This document shows, in pieces, positions 1-5,810 of a stretch of 6,709 nt of DNA. This DNA is from DATHSY01 sp046729855. Lineage in GTDB: Bacteria > Actinomycetota > UBA4738 > HRBIN12. A program made the position numbers and the translations under genes. Position 1 is the stretch's first letter; every line of letters starts with the position of its first letter. The stretch lies in the NCBI GenBank assembly GCA_046729855.1, contig JBKPHM010000059.1, positions 1 to 6,709 on the forward strand, read 5' to 3'. The notes beneath the pieces were generated by a model that searched no databases, was not told the DNA's origin, and worked only from the letters and a program-made list of their open reading frames with translations.

Positions 1-79
1 GGCTGGTCGCATCGAACGTCGCCCCGCTGTCCGACCCGCACCAGTCGCCGTCCACGTACAGCTGGTACTCGCCGGCCAC
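1..79 (-). CDS. Aldehyde dehydrogenase, N-terminal fragment (runs off left edge)
   Basis: Only the first 26 codons lie in the window. They read (M)AGEYQLYVDGDWCGSDSG and then ATFDATS, which matches the usual opening of NAD(P)-dependent aldehyde dehydrogenases (YQLYVDGEW...SG.TFD...P). Such enzymes oxidise aldehydes to acids in the cytosol. The start is the GTG at 77-79: an in-frame TGA lies two codons upstream (83-85), and a GAGGTGAG-like ribosome binding site sits just before it. It follows the permease gene on the same strand after 71 nt that hold a strong hairpin. With a choline-dehydrogenase-type gene nearby, a betaine-aldehyde dehydrogenase (BetB-like) role is a reasonable inference. The catalytic Cys and Glu lie outside the window, so substrate class and family membership rest on the N-terminal pattern alone. 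Confidence 0.72.
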   Translation of the reverse strand, partial: MAGEYQLYVDGDWCGSDSGATFDATS

Positions 80-101
80 GCCTCACCTCACTTTCCCAGA
101 C

Positions 102-135
102 GGTTGGGGGGCGGTCCGAGGACCACCCCCCAACC
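102..135 (-). terminator. Strong hairpin between permease and aldehyde dehydrogenase genes
   Basis: Arms 102-117 and 120-135 are 16 nt each, separated by 2 nt; a realistic loop is CUCG (117-120) on a 15-bp stem. Read as plus-strand RNA there is one C/A mismatch (112 with 125). Read as minus-strand RNA the same position is a G-U wobble, so the stem is continuous. That favours a role in the leftward transcript, where it begins 15 nt after the permease stop codon. No U-tract follows, so it is either a U-less terminator, a partial attenuator of the downstream aldehyde dehydrogenase gene, or a 3' mRNA-stabilising element. Confidence 0.65.
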
Positions 136-150
136 ACTCCGTCGAACAGG

Positions 151-1788
151 CTACTCGACCGGGATCTCTTCGTAGATCCGGTTGAGATCGATCCCCTGGC
201 TCCTCCGCACGAAGTACGCGACCACATAGATCACGAGCGCGAGCAGGTACATCACGCCCATGAAGATCAGAGAATCCGTGTTGTTGATCGCGTACAGATC
301 GTCGTTGAACCACCGCCACAGATTGAAGCCGAGGAACAGCGCGGTCAGGACGCCCGAGATCGTGATGAGCGGGATCCCGGCGACGTTGTACCGCGCGATC
401 GGCGAGTTCTCATACAGTCGCCGCTTGCGCCACGGGAGGATCGCCGCCGCGATCGCGGTACCGAAGAACGTCACGGCGATGACGAGCGTTGCGTCGATCA
501 CCCATGTCCTGAACGCGGTCGTGTACGCGTAGAACGCGCTGACGATGAGCGATGGGATCAGCATCAGCACGAGGGCGCCCGTCGGCACATGCCGCCGCTC
601 GGACACGTCCGCCACCCGCTCGGGCAGGATCCGGTCGAAGGCGGCCGCGAAGATGACGCGGGTGGACGACAGGAACAGCGTTCCGGCCCAGCCAAGGAAC
701 CACGCCCCGAAGACGAGCACGAGGAGCGCGCCGAGCAGGCTGTTGTGCAGGAACATCCCGATCAGCAACGGCGGATACGTCCACACCGGCGTCGGCCCCG
801 GATCCGTCGTGTACCCGTAGAAGTAGTTGATGAAGTTGACGTTCCCCGCGTTGAAGAAGTCCCAGCCGAAGAACTTCGCCGCGAGCAGGAGGAAGACGAC
901 CGCGATCACGATCGTGACCCACAGCCCCCACATCATCCCGTTCATGACGCGCCGGAAGTCGCTAGCGCCCCGGACCTCGCCGTACAGCGTCGCACCCCAG
1001 TTCGGCCACAGGATCCAGAAGCACAGGAACGGGATGATCAGAAGCGTGTCGCCGAGGAACGGCGAGAATCCGATGTTCGCCGGCAGCGCTTCCGAGCCGC
1101 CGGCGAGGGAGATCACGTCCTGGTAGGGGCTACCCGTCGCACCGAACATCTCGGCGGTCTCGGTGTTGAACGCGTTCTCGAACCCGGACCGCGAGCCAAA
1201 TAGCATCACGAGCATCACGAACGCGAGGCCGGCGAGACCGACGTAGAAGCAGTATTTCTGGACCTTGGCGTACCCCTCCATGCCCAGGGACACGAGCAAG
1301 CCGGCCAGGACGGCGGTGATCACGCAGACCGTGAAGAGCCCGTTGTTCGTGCCGAGGAAGTCGAGCAGACCGTCCCAGTTGAGGAAGGCGGCGAGCGGCT
1401 GGAGCACCTCGACGTTGAGGATGCTCGCGTACACGGGCGTCCAGTACCACAGGATGAACCACCACCCAGTGACGGCCAGGACGAACCCGATCCCTCCGCC
1501 GAGGACGCGGCTCTGCCAGACGTAGTCGCCACCGGCCCGCGGCATCACCGAGATCAGCCCCGCGTAGGTGATCACCAAGAAGGTGATGAACACGCCCGAG
1601 ACGAGCAACGCGGGCATGATCTGGCCGGTCGGCACGTACCCGATCACGGCGAGCGAGAAGAACAGCCCGAGCGTCACGAAGTTGACGGACATGAACGAGT
1701 ACAGGAACGCGTCGAACCGCGACCAGCCCTTGACCAGGCCGGTCGCCTTCCGAAGGAACAGCCCCGGTGCCTCGCTTACCGCCGCCAT
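151..1788 (-). CDS. APC-superfamily amino acid/amine permease
   Basis: This 545-residue integral membrane protein is the right length for the amino acid-polyamine-organocation (APC) superfamily, cytoplasmic-membrane secondary transporters for amino acids, polyamines and amino-alcohols. About 12 hydrophobic segments are visible, at roughly residues 31-52, 58-81, 100-125, 151-170, 178-198, 246-268, 285-306, 338-362, 365-385, 404-424, 430-452, 472-491 and 505-527; one of the closely spaced pair near 338-385 may be re-entrant. The family's PRAGGDY motif follows the second helix (83-89), and a loop GWAGTLFLSSTRVIFAAAFD with RILPE (366-390) resembles the APC region after helix 8. The N-terminus is cytoplasmic and short, without a signal peptide. 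The ATG at 1786-1788 is preceded by AGGGAGGGAGGG about 8 nt upstream. The gene lies 42 nt after the phosphoesterase gene and before the aldehyde dehydrogenase gene, suggesting uptake of choline, ethanolamine or another amine oxidised by the neighbours. That substrate is inferred from context; the sequence does not show it. Confidence 0.9.
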   Translation of the reverse strand: MAAVSEAPGLFLRKATGLVKGWSRFDAFLYSFMSVNFVTLGLFFSLAVIGYVPTGQIMPALLVSGVFITFLVITYAGLISVMPRAGGDYVWQSRVLGGGIGFVLAVTGWWFILWYWTPVYASILNVEVLQPLAAFLNWDGLLDFLGTNNGLFTVCVITAVLAGLLVSLGMEGYAKVQKYCFYVGLAGLAFVMLVMLFGSRSGFENAFNTETAEMFGATGSPYQDVISLAGGSEALPANIGFSPFLGDTLLIIPFLCFWILWPNWGATLYGEVRGASDFRRVMNGMMWGLWVTIVIAVVFLLLAAKFFGWDFFNAGNVNFINYFYGYTTDPGPTPVWTYPPLLIGMFLHNSLLGALLVLVFGAWFLGWAGTLFLSSTRVIFAAAFDRILPERVADVSERRHVPTGALVLMLIPSLIVSAFYAYTTAFRTWVIDATLVIAVTFFGTAIAAAILPWRKRRLYENSPIARYNVAGIPLITISGVLTALFLGFNLWRWFNDDLYAINNTDSLIFMGVMYLLALVIYVVAYFVRRSQGIDLNRIYEEIPVE

Positions 1789-1796
1789 CGACCGAT

Positions 1797-1829
1797 CCCT
1801 CCCTCCCTGGGGACCCTTCCGAGGGGTCC
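1797..1829 (-). promoter_or_regulatory. Overlapping G-quadruplex motif and hairpin at the permease ribosome binding site
   Basis: In the leftward transcript, four GGG tracts lie at 1816-1814, 1807-1805, 1803-1801 and 1799-1797, with loops of 6, 1 and 1 nt. This fits the canonical G3+N1-7 quadruplex pattern. The last three tracts are also the Shine-Dalgarno region of the permease gene, ending 8 nt before its ATG. The first tract is one arm of a hairpin (GGACCC 1829-1824 pairing with GGGTCC 1816-1811, 7-nt loop) that starts one base after the phosphoesterase stop codon. Hairpin and quadruplex use the same GGG and cannot form together. The motif is plain to see; a regulatory role is inference. 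Confidence 0.4.
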
Positions 1830-1830
1830 G

Positions 1831-2775
1831 TCAGCCGTTGACCAACTGGTAGTTCTTCACCTTGTTCTTCTTCGCGTCGATGTTCACGATCGCCGCCTGA
1901 AGGATCCCCTCCTCGTACGAGCTGCCCGGGTTGAGCGCGAGCGTGCGCCCCAGTCGCGCGGCACCCCTGCTCTCGTGGATGTGGCCGTGCAGAGACAGCA
2001 CTGGCTGGAAGGACATCACCGCGTCGCGAACGGATGTCGACCCGACGGGACGGATCGCCTGGCCGCCCGAGACGTAGGTGAGGTCCGCGTTGAGCGCCGG
2101 CGCGTTGTCCAGCTTCGAACCGTACGGCGGCGCGTGGAAGTTCAGGATCGTGTGGTCCGGGTCGGATGCCAGCTTCAGCGCACGCTCGATCCGCACGGCG
2201 AGCCCCTCCTCCGGCCCCTCGCGGAACGTGTTCCACGGCGTCGGATTGGTCCAGCCCATCGAGATCATCGTGTACCGGTCGAGGTCGATCGGATGATCTT
2301 CGTCGCCGGTCTCGACGACGCTGGCATGCGACAGAAGCTCGTCGATCTCGAACATGTCGTCGTTCGCCGGGCAGGCCACGATGCGGATCCCCGTGCCGCC
2401 GAGCTTCTCCTCGGCCATGTCGATCCATCGGGCGGTCCCGGCGACCATGACCTCCTTGAAGCGCCGGTCCACGAGCGTCTCGTCCTCCCGCAGGGCGGCG
2501 TACTCGTCCTGCGACACCCGGATCGGGTAGTAGCCACGGTTCATGACCCGCTGCTCGAACGCCAGGACCTCGTCCTCGATCTGTAGCGTCTCGAGGTGGT
2601 CCTGGAGCGAGGCCTCCCAGGTGCCGTTCGGGCGCCGGACGATCGGGACCATCGCCTTGCCCGTGACGTCACCGCCGAGGATGACCACGTCCGCCCCGTA
2701 GAAGGGCCCGGCGTTGAGGAACTTCCTCCAACAGATCTCGGACCCGTGCAGGTCCGTGACGAAGAACAGCCTCAC
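1831..2775 (-). CDS. Icc-like metallophosphoesterase
   Basis: This predicted 314-residue cytosolic protein is a calcineurin-like two-metal phosphoesterase, hydrolysing a phosphomono- or phosphodiester. The metal-binding blocks appear in order: D8-L-H10, G34-G-D36, N138-D-D140, N212-F-H214 and G264-H-I-H-E268, followed by NPGS at 282-285. The C-terminal half (NFHAPPYGSKLD, then SVRDAV, GHIHES and NPGS) resembles the Icc-related predicted phosphoesterases. Two points are odd: the third block reads PANDD where many relatives have GNHD/E, and about 100 residues separate GGD from it. The start is the GTG at 2773-2775, directly before RLFFVTDLHG, with GGGTGGGGG 4 nt upstream; the frame stays open to 2961 but that extension looks like translated non-coding sequence. 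An 88-nt gap separates it from the nucleotidyltransferase-like gene upstream, and 42 nt separates it from the permease gene downstream. No signal peptide or membrane segment is seen. The substrate is unknown. Confidence 0.88.
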   Translation of the reverse strand: MRLFFVTDLHGSEICWRKFLNAGPFYGADVVILGGDVTGKAMVPIVRRPNGTWEASLQDHLETLQIEDEVLAFEQRVMNRGYYPIRVSQDEYAALREDETLVDRRFKEVMVAGTARWIDMAEEKLGGTGIRIVACPANDDMFEIDELLSHASVVETGDEDHPIDLDRYTMISMGWTNPTPWNTFREGPEEGLAVRIERALKLASDPDHTILNFHAPPYGSKLDNAPALNADLTYVSGGQAIRPVGSTSVRDAVMSFQPVLSLHGHIHESRGAARLGRTLALNPGSSYEEGILQAAIVNIDAKKNKVKNYQLVNG

Positions 2776-2863
2776 CGTTCCCCCACCCGTGTGCGCCCGC
2801 TCATCTTCGACCCGGCGAGGCCTGCACCGCAAGCCGCCGGCCGGGAGCGCGGCACCCTGCGGC

Positions 2864-3619
2864 TCAGTGGCCGACCTCCTCGGGCAGTTGGTACCACTGC
2901 ACGCGCTCGCCCACCCGAGACCGGATCTTCCATCTGAGGCTCTTCGGCACCTGGTCGGCATGGCGGCGCAGCGCCACCGCCTGCTCCACCGGGTCGTAGG
3001 CCGCCGAGGCCGGGACGAGCCGGCCGAGTCCGCCGCGCACGAGCTCGATCACCCGGTCGAGGTTTCCGGTGACCGTCCGCCACCAGCCCCAGTCATCCGC
3101 GACGATCTTCCCGAACCGGGCGAGCCCCACGGTCCCGGGCTCGTCCCCCTCCCGCACCTCGTGCTGGGCAAGCAGGTACACGATGTCCTGGACATCCTTC
3201 TCGTTCTGCTCGACCACCTGAAGCTTCGACAGCAACAGGTCCGTGACGTCGAGCGTGACGTCCATCCGGTCGATCCGGTCCTTGAACTCCAGGACGTGGC
3301 ACATATGGAGCTGGTCCATGACCACATCGACGGCGGTTCCTCCGACGGGGCTCGTGAAGTACATCTGTCGGTGCCCGTGCATCGTGTTGAAGCGTCGGTC
3401 CCCCTCGAAGCCGAGCTCGGCGAGCAGGTCCATCACCGGCTTCTTCGCGGTGGACACCGACGCGAGGTCCATGTCCTGCCCGGAGCGCACCCGGGGCGGG
3501 AAGTCCGGCGTCAGGTACCGGACCGCCTGACCGCCGATCAGTCTCAGCGGCACGCCGGCCCGGTTCGCCGCCCCGACCGTCTCCAGGGCGGCCTCGTACG
3601 CGTCCGCGGGCAGCGTCAC
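2864..3619 (-). CDS. Nucleotidyltransferase-fold protein (MNT/AbiEii-like)
   Basis: This 251-residue soluble protein carries the hallmarks of the DNA polymerase beta-type nucleotidyltransferase fold: a helix ending in IGGQAVRYL (28-36), the paired acids D49-M-D51, and a later acidic strand VDVVMD (97-102) whose D98 would be the third metal ligand. LLLSKLQVV (128-136) with KDVQDIVYLL (141-150) resembles the lysine and KD..DI helix of AbiEii-like members. A W-rich region, DDWGWWRTVTGNLDRV (175-190), begins a C-terminal domain I cannot place. Such enzymes transfer a nucleoside monophosphate to protein, RNA or small molecules, and some are toxins; the substrate here is unknown. The chosen start is the GTG at 3617-3619: it overlaps the CBS gene stop as GTGA, and AGGTGG lies 7 nt upstream. 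An earlier GTG at 3643 would add eight residues (GRPGGPG-rich) and looks less likely. The overlap implies translational coupling to the CBS gene. Confidence 0.75.
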   Translation of the reverse strand: MTLPADAYEAALETVGAANRAGVPLRLIGGQAVRYLTPDFPPRVRSGQDMDLASVSTAKKPVMDLLAELGFEGDRRFNTMHGHRQMYFTSPVGGTAVDVVMDQLHMCHVLEFKDRIDRMDVTLDVTDLLLSKLQVVEQNEKDVQDIVYLLAQHEVREGDEPGTVGLARFGKIVADDWGWWRTVTGNLDRVIELVRGGLGRLVPASAAYDPVEQAVALRRHADQVPKSLRWKIRSRVGERVQWYQLPEEVGH

Positions 3620-4014
3620 TCCCGGGCCACCTGGCCGACCCACCGTCGCAGGTCGCCCTCCGTCACGATGCCGACGAGTCGCCCGTCCTCCACGACCGGC
3701 AGCCGCCGGATGCCCTTGCCGTTCATCAGCTCGAAGACGTCCACGACCTGGTCGCCCGGCGCCACGGTGATGGGGGGCGAGGACATCAGGTCCGCGACGG
3801 GCTCGTCGAGCGGCGCCGCGTCCGTGATCACATGCCTCGTGACGTCGCGCTCGGTGAAGATACCGGCGGCGCGGCCGTCCGCGTCCACAACGATCACCGA
3901 GCCGATGTCGCGGTCGATCATCGCCCGGAGCGCGTCCCGGACCGATGCGTCCGGGGGGACGGTCACGACGTCCCTCGTCATTAGCTCACCGATCGCGTCC
4001 GGCGCCCGGGTCAT
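3616..4014 (-). CDS. Tandem CBS-domain protein
   Basis: This small 132-residue protein consists almost entirely of a CBS pair (Bateman module). CBS1 spans about residues 9-64 (GELMTRDVVTVPPDASVRDAL, with the ligand-pocket stretch GIFTERDV at 51-58). CBS2 spans about 73-127 (VADLMSSPPITVAPG, IRRLPVVEDGRLVGIVTEGDL). Stand-alone pairs of this kind usually bind adenine nucleotides such as AMP, ATP or SAM and regulate a partner. The TERD and TEGD segments after the last strand of each domain fit the G-x-x-T/S-x-x-D nucleotide contact pattern. The ATG at 4012-4014 has GGAGG 5 nt upstream; the open frame reaches 4197, but that extension overlaps the opposite-strand betA-like gene and lacks family sequence. 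It is first in the leftward operon, and its stop overlaps the start of the nucleotidyltransferase-like gene by 4 nt, so a shared function is likely. Confidence 0.92.
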   Translation of the reverse strand: MTRAPDAIGELMTRDVVTVPPDASVRDALRAMIDRDIGSVIVVDADGRAAGIFTERDVTRHVITDAAPLDEPVADLMSSPPITVAPGDQVVDVFELMNGKGIRRLPVVEDGRLVGIVTEGDLRRWVGQVARE

Positions 4015-4043
4015 GTCGTCCTCCGTTCGGCCGAGTCGAGGAG

Positions 4044-4066
4044 CGCCACGATACGGCAACGTGGCG
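4044..4066. promoter_or_regulatory. Inverted repeat, candidate operator
   Basis: CGCCACG (4044-4050) and CGTGGCG (4060-4066) form a perfect 7-nt inverted repeat with a 9-nt spacer. The left arm overlaps the leftward -10 candidate (4048-4053), a position where a bound repressor would block transcription of the CBS-led operon. The 23-nt size suits a dimeric helix-turn-helix regulator. No regulator gene is present in the window. Confidence 0.4.
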
Positions 4067-4075
4067 GCGGGCGCT

Positions 4076-4089
4076 GCCGTCGGAACGGC
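4076..4089. repeat. Short dyad GCCGT-CGGA-ACGGC
   Basis: This perfect 5-nt inverted repeat with a 4-nt loop lies upstream of the rightward -10 candidate, near where its -35 would be. It is short enough to arise by chance in GC-rich DNA, but its placement in the control region makes a second operator half or a DNA hairpin possible. Confidence 0.25.
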
Positions 4090-4123
4090 GCACCGGTAGC
4101 ATCGCACCGGCGTGGAGGGCGCG

Positions 4124-5776
4124 ATGGCCGAGCGGTACGACTTCGTGATCGTCGGGGGCGGATCGGCCGGCAGCTGCCTCGCAAACCGGCTGTCCACCGA
4201 CCCGTCGACCTCGGTGCTCGTCCTGGAGGCCGGCCGGCCCGACTACCGCTGGGACGTGTTCATCCACATGCCGGCCGCGCTGACGTTCCCGATCGGCAGC
4301 CGCTTCTACGACTGGGCCTACGCCTCCGAGCCCGAACCGTTCATGCACGGCCGCCGGATCTCGCACGCGCGCGGCAAGGTGCTCGGCGGCTCGAGCAGCA
4401 TCAACGGGATGATCTTCCAGCGGGGCAACCCGCTCGACTACGAGCGCTGGGCGGCAGAAGCGGGCATGCGGGGATGGGACCACGCGCACTGCCTGCCGTA
4501 CTTCAAGCGGATGGAGAACTGCCTCGCGGCGGCGCCCGACGACCCGTTCCGTGGGCGCGACGGTCCGCTCGTCCTCGAGCGTGGTCCAGCGACGAACCCG
4601 CTGTTCGGCGCGTTCTTCGAGGCGATCCAGCAGGCCGGCTACGAGCTCACCGACGACGTCAACGGGTACCGCCAGGAGGGGTTCGCGCCGTTCGACCGCA
4701 ACGTGCACCGCGGTCGCCGGTTGTCGGCCGCGGGCGCGTTCCTTCATCCCGTCATGAGGCGTCCGAACCTGGACGTGCTCACGAGGGCATTCGTGAACCG
4801 TGTGGTGTTCGAAGGCAACCGCGCCGTCGGAGTCGAATACATGCACCGCGGGCGGACCGACGTCGCGCACGCCGCCGACGTAATCCTGTGCGGCGGCGCG
4901 ATCAACACGCCGCAGCTGCTCCAGCTCTCGGGTGTGGGCGACGAGCGTACGCTCCGCCAGGTCGGCGTCGACGTCGTGCGGCACATCCCCGGCGTGGGAC
5001 AGAACCTCCAAGACCACCTGGAGGTGTACGTGCAGTACGCGTGCAAGCAACCGGTCTCGGTCGCGCCGTACCTGAAGTACCGCTGGCGTCTGTGGGTCGG
5101 GTTCCTGTGGCTGTTCTTCCGCACGGGTCCGGGCGCGACGAACCACTTCGAGGGTGGTGGTTTCGCGCGGAGCAACGACGACGTCGCGTATCCCAACCTG
5201 ATGTTCCACTTCCTTCCGATCGCGGTGCGCTATGACGGCTCGCAACCGTCCGGGGCGCACGGGTACCAGGTCCATATCGGCCCGATGACCTCCGACGCGC
5301 GCGGGAGCGTCACGATCCGCAGCCGCGATCCGCGGGTGCATCCGGCGCTGCGGTTCAACTACGTCTCGACTGGGCAGGACCGCCGCGAATGGGTGGAGGC
5401 GATCCACATCGCACGGGACATCCTCAATCAGCCCGCGTTCGACCCGTACAACGCCGGCGAGCTGTCGCCCGGCGACAAGGTACGTTCGGACGAGGAGATC
5501 CTCGACTGGGTGGGTCGCCAAGGGGAGACCGCCCTCCACCCCTCGTGCACCGCCCGGATGGGGACCGACGAAATGAGCGTGGTGGATCCGGCGACGATGC
5601 GCGTCCACGGCCTCGACGGGCTGCGGGTCGTCGACGCCTCCGTGTTCCCGTACATCCCGAACGGGAACATCTACGCACCGGTGATGATGGTCGCGGAGAA
5701 GGCCGCCGACCTCATCCTCGGGAACACCCCGCTTCCTCCCGAGCCCGTGGCGTTCCACCGGCACCGACAGGTCTGA
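4124..5776 (+). CDS. betA: Choline dehydrogenase-type GMC flavoprotein
   Basis: This 550-residue GMC-family FAD oxidoreductase is the usual length for BetA (about 550-560) and should oxidise choline to betaine aldehyde, passing electrons to the respiratory chain. The FAD dinucleotide motif GGGSAG is at 11-16, with E35-A-G closing the Rossmann unit. GMC signature 1 is at 83-96 (RGKVLGGSSSINGM) and signature 2 at 257-272 (GGAINTPQLLQLSGVG). The catalytic pair fits H472 (in TALHPSCTARMG) and N515 (in NGNIYAP), the His-Asn arrangement of choline-oxidising members. Recalled E. coli BetA matches closely, especially PDYR..., TDD.NGY.QEGF, NLQDHLE.Y.QY.CK.PVS, NHFE.GGF.RS and HFLP.A..Y.GS. HPSCT resembles mitochondrial choline dehydrogenase more than the enterobacterial HPCGT. 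The ATG at 4124 follows GGAGG by 5 nt; a GTG at 4112 would overlap that site and add four residues. There is no signal peptide. Another primary alcohol cannot be excluded. Confidence 0.87.
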   Translation: MAERYDFVIVGGGSAGSCLANRLSTDPSTSVLVLEAGRPDYRWDVFIHMPAALTFPIGSRFYDWAYASEPEPFMHGRRISHARGKVLGGSSSINGMIFQRGNPLDYERWAAEAGMRGWDHAHCLPYFKRMENCLAAAPDDPFRGRDGPLVLERGPATNPLFGAFFEAIQQAGYELTDDVNGYRQEGFAPFDRNVHRGRRLSAAGAFLHPVMRRPNLDVLTRAFVNRVVFEGNRAVGVEYMHRGRTDVAHAADVILCGGAINTPQLLQLSGVGDERTLRQVGVDVVRHIPGVGQNLQDHLEVYVQYACKQPVSVAPYLKYRWRLWVGFLWLFFRTGPGATNHFEGGGFARSNDDVAYPNLMFHFLPIAVRYDGSQPSGAHGYQVHIGPMTSDARGSVTIRSRDPRVHPALRFNYVSTGQDRREWVEAIHIARDILNQPAFDPYNAGELSPGDKVRSDEEILDWVGRQGETALHPSCTARMGTDEMSVVDPATMRVHGLDGLRVVDASVFPYIPNGNIYAPVMMVAEKAADLILGNTPLPPEPVAFHRHRQV

Positions 5777-5781
5777 CGGCG

Positions 5782-5795
5782 GCGCTGCGCAGCGC
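5782..5795. terminator. Palindrome between convergent genes, possible bidirectional terminator
   Basis: GCGCTGCGCAGCGC is a perfect 14-nt palindrome inside the 34-nt gap between the betA-like stop (5776) and the stop of the opposing transporter gene (5811). As RNA it gives a 5-bp stem with a 4-nt loop in either direction. A second palindrome, CGATCGATCG, follows at 5800-5809. There is no U-tract on either side. The position suits a terminator, but the stem is short and could be chance. Confidence 0.3.
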
Positions 5796-5810
5796 GTCGC
5801 GATCGATCGG

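Larger units (their letters stand above)
4015..4123. promoter_or_regulatory. Divergent promoter region
   Basis: This 109-nt stretch separates the start codons of the leftward CBS-led operon and the rightward betA-like gene, so both promoters should lie here. A leftward -10 candidate is TATCGT (4053-4048, minus strand), placing transcription start about 27 nt before the CBS start codon. A rightward -10 candidate is TAGCAT (4097-4102), giving a short leader of about 15 nt. No convincing -35 box is seen for either, which is common in high-GC bacteria. Direct repeats GCACCGG at 4090-4096 and 4104-4110 flank the rightward -10. The location is well supported; the exact boxes are guesses. Confidence 0.55.

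Noticed and set aside
83..319. 78-codon minus-strand frame crossing the permease 3' end
   Set aside because: It covers the permease C-terminus and the hairpin in a different frame and has no recognisable features.
1130..2428. 432-codon minus-strand open frame spanning the phosphoesterase/permease junction
   Set aside because: It reads an alternative frame across two well-supported genes, with Arg/Gly/Ala-rich low-complexity sequence.
2714..4099. 461-codon plus-strand open frame
   Set aside because: It is antisense to the nucleotidyltransferase-like and CBS genes, with no domain and shadow-type composition.
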